A stretch of 64,000 nucleotides of DNA. Source: Stappia taiwanensis. Lineage in GTDB: Bacteria > Pseudomonadota > Alphaproteobacteria > Rhizobiales > Stappiaceae. The stretch is from contig NZ_BMCR01000002.1 of NCBI RefSeq assembly GCF_014635285.1, positions 496,001 to 560,000 of the forward strand. Reading direction: 5' to 3'. The first letter of the stretch is position 1; each line of letters begins with the position of its first letter. The notes under the pieces are model-generated. The model saw only the letters and a program-made list of their open reading frames with translations. It was not told where the DNA came from and ran no database searches. Positions 7,295 through 17,087 of the stretch are shown here, piece after piece. Both the position numbers and the translations under genes were made by a program.

Positions 7295-9943
7295 ATGAGA
7301 CGAACGGCACATCCCGCTGCCGCGAACCGACAAGAAGCGGAGACCTCCTCCCGGCATCAGGCGTATCTTTCCGGTGGCGACCGGCTCCGCGACAGCCTGC
7401 AGGATATCCTCGCCCTCGCCCTGACCCTGTTTGACGCACCGGTCGGCCTCATCGCCATGGCCGAGGCAAGCTCCTACCGCGTCTTGGCGGGCTCGGGGAC
7501 CGACCTTACCACGTTTCCAAGGGCTGGCAGCCGCTGCGACGCGGCCATCGCCGGCGGCCGGGCGCTCATTCTTGCCGACGCCAGCACGGACCCGCGTTTT
7601 TCCGCAAACGCCTGCCTGACCCTTCATCCGGAGCTCAAGTTCTTCGCCGGCACTCCGCTGATCGCGCCGGATGGCTATGTCATCGGCGTGCTTTGCGTCA
7701 ATGACCGGTCGACCCGGCCGGAGGTCCCGGCGCGCACCCTCGAAGCCTTCGAAGCCCTTGGCCGGCTGGCCACCGACCGGCTGGAGCTGACCCGCAAGGA
7801 ACACATCCTGCGGCAGGCCGAAGTCAAGGCCCGCTGGGCGGAACGACAGGCGCAGCAGGCACGGCGGCGGCTTCAGGATGCGCTCGACATCATGCCCGGC
7901 GCGGTCCTGTTCTGCGATCCCGATGACAAGGTCGTGCTGTGGAACCGGGTTTTCGAGGAGCTTTATCCCGAAAGCGAAGGTCTGCTGACCCCGGGCACCT
8001 CCTTCGAGGAGGCCACCCGCCGCTGCGTGGAAAGCGGCCTGCATCAGGAGGAGATCGACGACCCCGAGGAATGGCTGCGCCGCCGGCTCGCCCATCACCG
8101 GGCTCCGCATACGCATTTCGAGCAGCGGCTGAAGGACGGCCGCTGGATGCGCTACGACGAGAACCGGATTTCCGACGGCAGCACGGTCAGCGTGCGCATC
8201 GACATCACCGACCTGAAGCAGCGCCAGGAGACCTTTCGCGCCCTCTATGACAGCAATCCCGTTCCGATGGTCGTGGTCGATGCGCAAACCCTGCAGCTTC
8301 TCTCCGCCAATGACGCGGCGCGTTCGCACTACGGGCTCGACCAGCAGAACGTGCCGAAGATGCGCCTGCCCGACCTTCATGTCGCCGACGAGGCGCTCGC
8401 CATCGAACGCGCCTTCCTGCTCCAGCCCTCCATTGCCTCCGCAAGTGCCCCGCCGAACCCGTATGACGGCGACACCCTGTGGCGACACAAATGCGCGGAC
8501 GGGGCGGAGATCGAGGTGATGCCGGTCTGCCAGTGCATTTCCTATGAGGGCGTCGACGCCCGTCTCGTCACGGTGATCGACGTGACCGAGCAGAAACGCA
8601 ACGAAGCCCGCATCCTGCACATGGCCCATCACGACGACCTGACGGGCCTGCCCAATCGGGGACAGTTCGAGACCCGCCTGAAACAGGCGTTCGAACACGC
8701 CCGAAGCAATGCCGGTTGCGTCGGCCTGTTCATGATCGACGTCGATCACTTCAAGGAGATCAACGACACGCTCGGCCATGCCGCCGGGGATGCGGTCTTG
8801 CGGGAAACCGCCGACCGGTTGCGGCAGGCGGTGGGCGGAAGCGCCTGCGTCGCCCGGCTTGGCGGCGATGAGTTCGCCATTGTCGTCAATACCGAAAGCG
8901 CGGAGGCCGCCACCGCGCTTGGCAAACGCATTGCCCGGATCGATGCGCAACCGGTGACGACAGAGGATTGCAGCATCAACCTGCGCATCAGCGTCGGCAT
9001 TGCCGTCTCGCCGAAGCATGGCATCACCCCCGAGGAGCTGGCGCAGAACGCGGATATCGCCCTTTACCAGTCGAAGAACAACGGCCGCCGACGCACCACC
9101 GTCTTCAACCAGTCGATGCGCGAGGTCATGCAGCGGCGGATCGATCTGTGTTCCGTGCTCGGCGGCGCGCTGGAGCGCGACGAGATCGTGCCCCACTACC
9201 AGCCGATCATTTCGCTGGCGACCGGCCGCATCTGCAGCTTCGAGGCCCTGGCCCGATGGGCGCACCCGGAGCTCGGGCTGGTGTCCGCGGGCCATTTCGC
9301 GGAAGCCTTCAGCAATCTTGAGCTGGTGTCCCACCTCGGCGAACGCATGATCGACGCGGTGACCAGCGATATCCGGCGCCTGCGTGACGAGGCCGGCCTT
9401 CGCTTGCCGGTTGCGGTCAATATTTCGGCGGCCGAACTGGGCCGTGACGGCTTCGCCGAGGACTTGCTGGAGATCCTTCTGTCGAAGGGCCTCTCGCCCC
9501 GCGATCTGACCCTTGAGGCCACCGAGACCATTGCCATCGACCATGGCAACGGCACCGTCTCCCGGACCCTTGATGCGCTGGCACAGCTTGGCTTCCGGAT
9601 CGCGCTCGATGATTTCGGCACCGGCCATGCCTCGCTGATCCATCTGCGCAAGCTGAAGGCCGCGGGCCTGAAGATCGACATGTCCTTCGTCCGCACCATG
9701 CTGGATGTGCCGGAGGATGCGGAAATCGTCCGCTCAATGGTCGCCCTGGGGCGCAACCTCAACCTGAGCGTCGTCGCCGAAGGGGTTGAAACCGAGGCTC
9801 AGGCCAATGCCTTGCGCGCCTGCGGCTGCACCCAGGCGCAAGGGTTCCTGTTCGGCAAGGCCATTCCGGCATCGCGCATCCCCTATGCGGTGCGCCAAAG
9901 CCACGCGACATCCGGACAGGCGCCCCAAAAAGCGCTCGGCTGA
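7295..9943 (+). CDS. GAF-PAS-PAS-GGDEF-EAL cyclic-di-GMP signalling protein
   Basis: This 882-residue soluble protein combines a GAF domain (about residues 25-170), a short coiled linker (about 170-195), two PAS domains (about 195-310 and 315-430), a GGDEF diguanylate cyclase domain (about 440-610, with HDDLTGLPNRGQF and intact GGDEF) and an EAL phosphodiesterase domain (about 620-870). The EAL domain keeps FEALARW, NISAAEL, LEATET, LDDFGTGHASL and VAEGVET. The RxxD product-inhibition site normally found just before GGDEF is replaced by GGSA, so any cyclase activity should lack that feedback. No membrane segment is seen. Which activity dominates cannot be read from the sequence. Confidence 0.93.
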   Translation: MRRTAHPAAANRQEAETSSRHQAYLSGGDRLRDSLQDILALALTLFDAPVGLIAMAEASSYRVLAGSGTDLTTFPRAGSRCDAAIAGGRALILADASTDPRFSANACLTLHPELKFFAGTPLIAPDGYVIGVLCVNDRSTRPEVPARTLEAFEALGRLATDRLELTRKEHILRQAEVKARWAERQAQQARRRLQDALDIMPGAVLFCDPDDKVVLWNRVFEELYPESEGLLTPGTSFEEATRRCVESGLHQEEIDDPEEWLRRRLAHHRAPHTHFEQRLKDGRWMRYDENRISDGSTVSVRIDITDLKQRQETFRALYDSNPVPMVVVDAQTLQLLSANDAARSHYGLDQQNVPKMRLPDLHVADEALAIERAFLLQPSIASASAPPNPYDGDTLWRHKCADGAEIEVMPVCQCISYEGVDARLVTVIDVTEQKRNEARILHMAHHDDLTGLPNRGQFETRLKQAFEHARSNAGCVGLFMIDVDHFKEINDTLGHAAGDAVLRETADRLRQAVGGSACVARLGGDEFAIVVNTESAEAATALGKRIARIDAQPVTTEDCSINLRISVGIAVSPKHGITPEELAQNADIALYQSKNNGRRRTTVFNQSMREVMQRRIDLCSVLGGALERDEIVPHYQPIISLATGRICSFEALARWAHPELGLVSAGHFAEAFSNLELVSHLGERMIDAVTSDIRRLRDEAGLRLPVAVNISAAELGRDGFAEDLLEILLSKGLSPRDLTLEATETIAIDHGNGTVSRTLDALAQLGFRIALDDFGTGHASLIHLRKLKAAGLKIDMSFVRTMLDVPEDAEIVRSMVALGRNLNLSVVAEGVETEAQANALRACGCTQAQGFLFGKAIPASRIPYAVRQSHATSGQAPQKALG

Positions 9944-9993
9944 GACCGGTTACAAGCGGGCCGCATCGGCAAACACATAAGAGGACAGCCGTC

Positions 9994-10344
9994 ATGCAGC
10001 GACAGACCGGCGGCACGAAGCGCCAGAAGGAGCTCCGCAAGATCCTGCGGCAGATGCTGCCGCGCGTCCCCCTCAGCGATGCGGAGCCGATCCTTGCCGC
10101 CGCCAACGCCCGGCATCTGCGTCACCTGCCGCCCTCCATCGCCCTCTGGCAGGCAGCCACCAGCCATGCCCGGCATGGGCACACCGACTATGACACCCTG
10201 CTCGCCGAAGGCTATGACCAGGATGCCGCCCGCTTCTTCGTCATCGAGGCGATGAATGCCGTCCTGCAAGGCTGGGGATGTGCCCGCCGGGTCGAGCCGG
10301 ACGACGAGGCGGACACCCCCACTGGCGATCAGTCCGAACGATAG
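9994..10344 (+). CDS. DUF2293 family protein
   Basis: This 116-residue conserved alphaproteobacterial protein of unknown function begins with a basic stretch (TKRQKELRKILRQMLPRVP) and contains the block LPPSIALWQAATSHARHGHTDYD followed by EGYDQDAARFFVIEAMN, which I recognise as DUF2293. GAGGA eight bases before the ATG supports the start. Its 3' end overlaps the convergent MOSC gene by 16 bases, so the two transcripts share complementary tails. Confidence 0.75.
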   Translation: MQRQTGGTKRQKELRKILRQMLPRVPLSDAEPILAAANARHLRHLPPSIALWQAATSHARHGHTDYDTLLAEGYDQDAARFFVIEAMNAVLQGWGCARRVEPDDEADTPTGDQSER

Positions 10345-10952
10345 AGCCAGTGCTCGGGGATATGGGCGGTCACCTCCTCGCCCGGCCGGATCACCCCCGG
10401 CCGCTCCACGTAGCCGACCAGCCCGCGCTTGCCCCGCGCCGCCAGGGCAAACTGCAAGTCGAGACCATCTCTTTCTGGAAACTGCTCGGCAATCGCCCGA
10501 CCGGCGATGCGGCAGGGCGCATTGTCGCCATCCACCCGCAGCACCGCTCCCCCGGCAAACACCAGCCGGGTGCGCGGCGGGATCCGCGTCAGCCGCGCAA
10601 TCCCCTCCATGAGCAGGTTGGCGCCGATCCAGCCAGCCTCGATCTCCGGCAGATCCATTTCCGCCGCAACCTCTGCCAGCTCCTCGCAGGACAGGATTGA
10701 GATCTGCCGTTCGTTGCACATTTCCGTGCCGCGCGGATACCAGGGCTCGCGCCCGCTGGACCGGCGGGTGAACCCGCCATGGCGATCGCCGGCAATACCC
10801 TCGAACCCCAGTTTCAGCGCGGGCACGCGGCTGGTGCGAAAATCCTCTGGAGCGGATGTGGCATAGACCCGCACCACGGCCCCGGTCACCCTTTGCGCGG
10901 CGACCCTGTCTCCCCTGTCCAGCACCCTGTTTCCGGTCATATCCGCAGCCAT
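10329..10952 (-). CDS. MOSC domain protein
   Basis: This 207-residue protein carries a MOSC (molybdenum cofactor sulfurase C-terminal) domain, a fold that handles sulfur or molybdenum cofactor intermediates. Recognisable parts are LGFEGIAGDRHGG, the central EIEAGWIGANLLMEGI, and RVDGDNAPCRIAGRAI, where the conserved cysteine lies. The upstream in-frame extension to 10994 lacks a good ribosome site, whereas AGGGGGA precedes the ATG at 10952. The substrate is unknown. Its end overlaps the convergent DUF2293 gene by 16 bases. Confidence 0.85.
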   Translation of the reverse strand: MAADMTGNRVLDRGDRVAAQRVTGAVVRVYATSAPEDFRTSRVPALKLGFEGIAGDRHGGFTRRSSGREPWYPRGTEMCNERQISILSCEELAEVAAEMDLPEIEAGWIGANLLMEGIARLTRIPPRTRLVFAGGAVLRVDGDNAPCRIAGRAIAEQFPERDGLDLQFALAARGKRGLVGYVERPGVIRPGEEVTAHIPEHWLYRSD

Positions 10953-11030
10953 GCCGTCCCCCTTTTGTCTCGTTCGGGCCAACGGCCCACCCACCCCTTA
11001 GGTTGAGACCCAACACCCATGCACGCAAAC

Positions 11031-11062
11031 AAAAAAGGCGGCGAACCCACCGGTTCGCCGCC
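11031..11062 (-). terminator. intrinsic terminator of ettA
   Basis: An 11-bp perfect stem (11037-11047 with 11052-11062, GGCGGCGAACC and complement) is followed on the minus strand by six T residues. It lies about 26 bases after the ettA stop. Confidence 0.9.
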
Positions 11063-11087
11063 CTCCTGACAGTTCTGCCAATCGTAC

Positions 11088-12737
<1,650 letters not shown>

Positions 12738-12899
12738 AGGTGCCTGTCGCTCCGCTGGTAACAATGAGGGGGAACTGGCCGTTGTCTTAGTCGATGGCCG
12801 CTGCCGGGGCAAGTGCGCGATTGCCCGATGTGTTTACCGTCGATTCATCATGGCGCGGCAAGCTGCCCGCGGGCTGGATGTTGTAAAAGGATGTATCAC

Positions 12900-13157
12900 A
12901 TGCGTATCGCGCGATCCGTCGGACTTGTCGGCGTTCTCGCACTCACCCTGGCCCTTGGTGCCTGCGGCTCCAACCGGTTTGAACGCGGTGTCACGGGCGG
13001 GGCCATCGGCACCGCTGCGGGTGCCGGCGTTCTGGCCATTGCCGGTGGTCCCGTGCTTGTCGGCGCGGCGGCGGGTGCGGTTGGCGGTGCGGCCATCGGC
13101 GCCCTGACCAACGAATGCCAGATCGACCTCGGCCCGCAGCGCCCGAACAACTGCTGA
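12900..13157 (+). CDS. small glycine-zipper lipoprotein
   Basis: This 85-residue protein has a lipoprotein signal peptide ending in the lipobox LALGAC, so it should be lipidated at Cys18 and sit in the envelope. The mature part is rich in Gly and Ala with GxxxG spacing (GGAIGTAAGAGVLAIAGGP), typical of glycine-zipper proteins. The ATG at 12900 is chosen over 12891 because AAAAGG would touch the earlier codon. It is divergent from ettA. The function is unknown; relatives are often stress-related outer membrane proteins. Confidence 0.75.
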   Translation: MRIARSVGLVGVLALTLALGACGSNRFERGVTGGAIGTAAGAGVLAIAGGPVLVGAAAGAVGGAAIGALTNECQIDLGPQRPNNC

Positions 13158-13392
13158 CGCGCGCCGCCTGCGGCGCCTTCTGGCTTTTTCGCCTTTCCCT
13201 ATTTTTACCAGACGCCATCCCTGCGCGCGTCAGCGCGCTGGTATGGCCGAAAGCATGATTGCAACCCAAGAGTTCACTCCACTAGGATATCCTCCCAGAT
13301 TGCACGTCACGTGGATTTCACGCTGACCCGCTAGGCAAAAGAGTGTGGCGGCCGGGCGTTCCCGGGCCTGCCGCTTTCTGAGGGAGACGGAG

Positions 13393-13605
13393 ATGTCCTG
13401 GTCGTTGTTGTGGGTGGATCACTGGTCGGGCTGCAAGGAAACCCTGTCCGCGCAACCGGTTGTGCGTCAAGCCGCGCCGTCCGGCACGGCGGAGCGGACC
13501 CGGGAGAGCGAAGCCCTGTCCCAGGCCAGTCTGCTGGCGGCCCATGCGGCGCTGGAGCGCCTTGCCGAAGGACAGTCCCAAGCAGCAACGGCGGACCGGA
13601 GCTGA
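13393..13605 (+). CDS. possible small protein, 70 residues
   Basis: An ATG at 13393 is preceded by a strong purine tract (GAGGGAGACGGAG) and opens a 70-codon frame beginning MSWSLLWVDHWSGCKE and ending in an Ala/Gln/Ser-rich helix. No family is recognised. Open frames on the opposite strand cover the same DNA, so coding status is uncertain. The region before it (13158-13392) holds nothing else that I can support. Confidence 0.35.
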   Translation: MSWSLLWVDHWSGCKETLSAQPVVRQAAPSGTAERTRESEALSQASLLAAHAALERLAEGQSQAATADRS

Positions 13606-13771
13606 CCGGTCCGGTCGCTGTGAGCCGCATGCGGCGAATGGGCGAACCGGCTGCGAACCCTTGATGCATTTCACGCGCACCGTGCCGCTTGCGCGGCATA
13701 AATCAGGTGGTGTAGGAAGAACCCGCTTCCGGATCCGGGGTGCCAAGGCCCCCAGCGACATCCGGCAGCCG

Positions 13772-13848
13772 GGGCCTGTAGCTCAATTGGTTAGAGCCGT
13801 CCGCTCATAACGGATTGGTTGGGGGTTCGAGTCCCTCCGGGCCCACCA
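13772..13848 (+). tRNA. tRNA with CAT anticodon, probably tRNA-Ile2
   Basis: A complete 77-nt cloverleaf with encoded CCA is present. The acceptor stem is GGGCCTG/CGGGCCC, the D-stem GCTC/GAGC, the anticodon stem GTCCG/CGGAT with loop CTCATAA, and the T-stem GGGGG/CCCTC with one mismatch-tolerant pair. The CAT anticodon can be elongator Met or Ile2 (read as AUA after lysidine modification by TilS). C4-G69 and C5-G68, described as TilS determinants in E. coli, are both present, so Ile2 is favoured. It is not initiator tRNA because the first base pair is G-C. Confidence 0.93.
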
Positions 13849-14262
13849 TTTCCCCTTAAAATCAACCATCTGGTGCGACGATCACGCAAGTGGTCCACGC
13901 AAGGAAGCCACAGACGATCTCAATCAGTCCTATCCGCAACGGTCCGGACATGGCGCCTGTTGTCGCTTGCGGGCCCATTCCCCGAGCCTTGCATCCCGAA
14001 AAGCATTGCACCTGTCTCGTGCAATCAGCAAGATGAAACGAGATATCCAAGAAGTCCCAACAGCATCACTGGTAGCGTATTGAGATTCCCCCAAAAAAAG
14101 AAAACAAGTGCGTAACTTTGTTGTGCATCGGTTGCGGGCTTTATCCTTATGCCAGAATCGGATGATCAATACCTGTAATTAGGCTCAGGAGAGTATCATT
14201 TTCCCGCCTCGAACCGCCGACCAGAACGCGCCGCGACCTGACAACAAAAAAGAAATAGAAAA
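13849..14262. other. spacer between the tRNA and the low-GC gene
   Basis: No convincing gene is seen in these 414 bases. Base composition changes from GC-rich near the tRNA to AT-rich from about 14090 onward. No copy of the tRNA 3' end was found downstream of the following gene, so a simple integrase attachment pair is not supported. Confidence 0.4.
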
Positions 14263-15243
14263 ATGAATAAAACATTAAAAAATCTTATAAATGAAGATGA
14301 AATCCGCAACTTCGAAATTTTTCATCCTTATGCATTTGAGAAAACTATAAATGCAATTGAAAGACCCCATCCGTTCGTCCACTATTGCACCAGCGCCGCT
14401 GCCGCATCCATGTTCGACACCGAAAATGTATGGATGCGAAATGCGACTTGGATGAACGATACCTCGGAAATAAGATACGGAATAAAATGCCTAGACAGCG
14501 CACTGTCTAGCGAAGCAGCAAAAGAATTAAATAATATACTTGAAATTAATTTCCCAGGAATCGTCAATGACATTAATGAATTAACAAGTGCATGGACCCC
14601 GCATTTCGCGCAAGAAACATACATAACCTGCTTGACTGAACAGTTACCAAATGAAGAGCTGATGGGAAGGCTTTCCATGTGGAGAGCCTATGGCGGGGAC
14701 GCTAATCCTGTAGCGATTTCTGTAAGTAACGGCCCATTTCTTCGCCCTTCCAGTGCACTCAACGCCTACACCAGCCCAGTCGCCTACCTTTCAAAGAAGG
14801 AATTCTGCGAGGAATATGAAAGGGTCGCACGAAATATAATAAATAATATAGATTACCTGAAAGAAAGAGGACGGAATCATGTCCTCTCATATCTTTTCTC
14901 CGCATACCGTTATGCAATTATTTGCACAAAACACCCCAGCTTCTACGAAGAACGAGAATGGAGAATTATTTATCAACCCACATTCGAACTGTCCCGACGC
15001 TTGATAGAGGACCAGGTTGTCATCTCTCATGCCCCTCAACGTATTTTCAAAATCCCGCTAAAAGATGTACCTGAGGAGGGTTTCTATGGAGCTACGCTAC
15101 CTGACCTCTTTCGCAAGCTCTTGATCGGACCAAGCAAGTCTTCCGATCATCTAAAAAGAGAGTTCATCAGAACCCTCGAGAAAAAGGGGGTAAAGAACGC
15201 CAGCGCCAAAGTCGAGATATCAGATGTCCCACTCAGAGTCTGA
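14263..15243 (+). CDS. DUF2971 domain protein, probably acquired
   Basis: This 326-residue protein shows the DUF2971 landmarks in order: VHYCTSAAAASMF, a WMRNATWMNDTSEIRYG block (family pattern NDxxE), YITCLTEQ followed by LSMWRAYGGDANPVAISV, and SFYEEREWRI near the C-terminus. The biochemical role of the family is not established. The gene is conspicuously AT-rich (lysine AAA, asparagine AAT and ATA codons throughout), unlike every neighbour, and lies just downstream of a tRNA gene. Both features point to horizontal transfer. The ribosome site is weak (AAGAAATAG). It stands alone, with no integrase or partner gene. Confidence 0.82.
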   Translation: MNKTLKNLINEDEIRNFEIFHPYAFEKTINAIERPHPFVHYCTSAAAASMFDTENVWMRNATWMNDTSEIRYGIKCLDSALSSEAAKELNNILEINFPGIVNDINELTSAWTPHFAQETYITCLTEQLPNEELMGRLSMWRAYGGDANPVAISVSNGPFLRPSSALNAYTSPVAYLSKKEFCEEYERVARNIINNIDYLKERGRNHVLSYLFSAYRYAIICTKHPSFYEEREWRIIYQPTFELSRRLIEDQVVISHAPQRIFKIPLKDVPEEGFYGATLPDLFRKLLIGPSKSSDHLKREFIRTLEKKGVKNASAKVEISDVPLRV

Positions 15244-15313
15244 GGGGATGAAATAGATTTATCGTGCATGGGACGCACCGAACTCATCTTCTGCCCAAGA
15301 GAACCTCACCCCC

Positions 15314-16270
15314 TCACGCCGCATTGAACAGATAGCGGAAGAAGCGGCGGTCGGGCACCAGCGCCAGGCATTTGGCGATCACCGCAACCGCAAGGATGGA
15401 GAACACCACCCGGCCGACGAGCACGCTGGTCAGATCCGCGCCCAGCGCCACGACGATCAGCGTGTCTTCGATCACGCTGTGGCAAAGCCCCATGAACATG
15501 GCGGCGAGGAACACATCCCGCGCGCCGAGGTGACCTTTTCTCGCCTCGCGAATGATCAGCCCGCCGCCATAGGACAGGCCAAGCAGCAGGCCGACCATGG
15601 TCAGCGGCGCGGCATCCGGACCGATGCCCGTCAGCCGCAGGACCGGCGACAACGCCTTGGTAAGCCAGCGCATCACGCCGATTTTCTCCATAAGGCGCAT
15701 CAGGATAACGAGGGCGAGCAGGATCACGAACATCCAGCCGAGCGCTTCCGCGGTTTCCAGCGCGAAGGCGCCCCATCCGGTCTCCGAGCCCGCCGGCACC
15801 CAATGGGGCACCACCGGGTCCTGCAGCCAGCCGGTCGCCTGGAAAATCAGGTGCAGGATCAACCCGCACAGGAACCCGCCAAGCAGCCGCGACAGGCTGG
15901 TGACGACAAGGCCCGGCCCGGCTTTCTGGACAATGCGCTGTTCGATCGGCAGGGCATGGGCGAAGAGAATCAGCGTCGAGAACACGGTCACCTGCGCGGT
16001 GGTCAGCTGGTCCGCCGGCACCAGGGCGAACAGCGCGACCGCCCCGCCCCAGACCCCGGTCAAAACCCCGGTGGCCCAGGCGATTCCAAGCTCCGGCGGC
16101 AGACCGAGAAGCGCCATCAGCGGGGAAAACAGCGGCGCCAGCAGCTCCACCACGCCGAGTTCGATCGCCACCCGCGTCAGCACCATGACCGGCAGCACGA
16201 TCCTGACGAGCACCCAATAAAGCGAGAGAGCATCGCGCAACAGCGCCAGGGCAGGAGGAAGAAACCGCAT
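15314..16270 (-). CDS. nucleoside-recognition (Gate) domain membrane protein
   Basis: This 318-residue membrane protein has eight to ten hydrophobic segments and two internally related halves, as in the SpoIIM/nucleoside-recognition (Gate) family. Characteristic parts are VLTGVWGGAVALFALVP and LTMVGLLLGLSYGGGLIIREA, plus GLCHSVIEDTLIVVALGAD near the C-terminus. It probably transports or gates a small solute, but the substrate is unknown. The ATG at 16270 is preferred over the extended frame to 16381, which runs into the regulatory region. It is divergent from an Lrp-type regulator, which may control it. Confidence 0.78.
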   Translation of the reverse strand: MRFLPPALALLRDALSLYWVLVRIVLPVMVLTRVAIELGVVELLAPLFSPLMALLGLPPELGIAWATGVLTGVWGGAVALFALVPADQLTTAQVTVFSTLILFAHALPIEQRIVQKAGPGLVVTSLSRLLGGFLCGLILHLIFQATGWLQDPVVPHWVPAGSETGWGAFALETAEALGWMFVILLALVILMRLMEKIGVMRWLTKALSPVLRLTGIGPDAAPLTMVGLLLGLSYGGGLIIREARKGHLGARDVFLAAMFMGLCHSVIEDTLIVVALGADLTSVLVGRVVFSILAVAVIAKCLALVPDRRFFRYLFNAA

Positions 16271-16349
16271 GTCGATGGTCCCGAATGGCTGGAAAACGTC
16301 CTCAGGTCTTAAAACCAACTCGGCGAAATTTGCGGTCAAATTTTGCGTC

Positions 16350-16372
16350 TTTGTGCAATAAAATTGCAAAAA
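16350..16372. promoter_or_regulatory. candidate Lrp-type operator
   Basis: An AT-rich dyad GCAAT-AAA-ATTGC (16355-16367), extended by TTTGT on one side and AAAAA on the other, lies in the 147-base gap between the divergent membrane-protein and Lrp-family genes. Lrp/AsnC proteins bind such AT-rich palindromes and often regulate their divergent neighbour. Confidence 0.45.
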
Positions 16373-16417
16373 CAAGCTCAAGCCATACTGACCGCACGAT
16401 CCTCAGCGAGCCTCTCC

Positions 16418-16891
16418 ATGACCCAGCGCACCGGCCTTGACCGCCTCGACCGGAAACTTCTCGCCGCCGTGCAAAAGGACGCCGCGCGCACCAACGCCGC
16501 CCTTGCCGAGGAAATCGGCTTGTCCCCATCAAGCTGCCTGCGCCGCCTCCAGCGCCTGAAGGCCGAGGGGGTTCTCCTGAAGACCGTCACGCTGGTCGCC
16601 CCGGCTGCGCTCGGACGGACGCTCTCGGCGATCGTCGAGGTGGAACTCGACCGGCATGGCGAACAGCATCTGCGCCGCTTCCTGGAGCGAGCGCGGGGCG
16701 AGACGGCGGTCACCCACGCCTATGCGGTGACCGGGGAAATCGACGTGATCCTGATGCTGCGGCTGGTGGACATGGCCGAGTTTCACCAAATCTGCGAACG
16801 GCTGTTCCGCGATGCCACCAATGTCGCCCGCTTCAAGACCATGTTCGTGACCCAGACCGGCAAGGAGGAGACAGCGCTGCCGGTGCCCTGA
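16418..16891 (+). CDS. Lrp/AsnC family regulator
   Basis: This 157-residue regulator has an N-terminal winged helix (LDRLDRKLLAAVQKDAARTNAALAEEIGLSPSSCLRRLQRL, about residues 6-47) and a C-terminal RAM ligand-binding domain (about 70-145, with THAYAVTGEIDVILMLRL). It probably senses an amino acid or related metabolite and acts as an oligomer. It starts at the ATG at 16418, giving normal family length, and is divergent from the nucleoside-recognition membrane protein, a plausible target. The effector is unknown. Confidence 0.9.
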   Translation: MTQRTGLDRLDRKLLAAVQKDAARTNAALAEEIGLSPSSCLRRLQRLKAEGVLLKTVTLVAPAALGRTLSAIVEVELDRHGEQHLRRFLERARGETAVTHAYAVTGEIDVILMLRLVDMAEFHQICERLFRDATNVARFKTMFVTQTGKEETALPVP

Positions 16892-16908
16892 GCGAAGCTC
16901 CGGACCTT

Positions 16909-16954
16909 ATGCGCCACCGCCAGGCTCCCGCATGCGCCACCGCCAGGCTCCCGC
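16909..16954. repeat. exact 23-bp tandem duplication
   Basis: The 23-base unit beginning ATGCGCCACCGCC occurs twice head to tail (16909-16931 and 16932-16954) with no mismatch, just after the Lrp-family gene. It looks like a recent slippage or duplication event. Confidence 0.85.
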
Positions 16955-17087
16955 ACCAATTTCCCGGAGCAACCCTCCGGGAGCCGGTTTCCCAAGGCCG
17001 GTCAATCATCTAGAGTTGCGGCCAACGACTGGCCGGCCACCCGCGCGGCTGGCCACGCCCCATTTCCATTCCGACGGACCGACCCTG

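Noticed and set aside
7241-9643. An 800-codon minus-strand frame
   Set aside because: It is antisense to the GAF-PAS-GGDEF-EAL gene, whose domain motifs are unambiguous.
13318-13761. Minus-strand 147-codon frame near the tRNA
   Set aside because: There is no motif or good start, and a plus-strand frame with a stronger ribosome site overlaps it.
13849-15310. Search for a tRNA-end direct repeat marking an island
   Set aside because: No copy of the tRNA 3' end was found after the DUF2971 gene, so no attachment pair is claimed.
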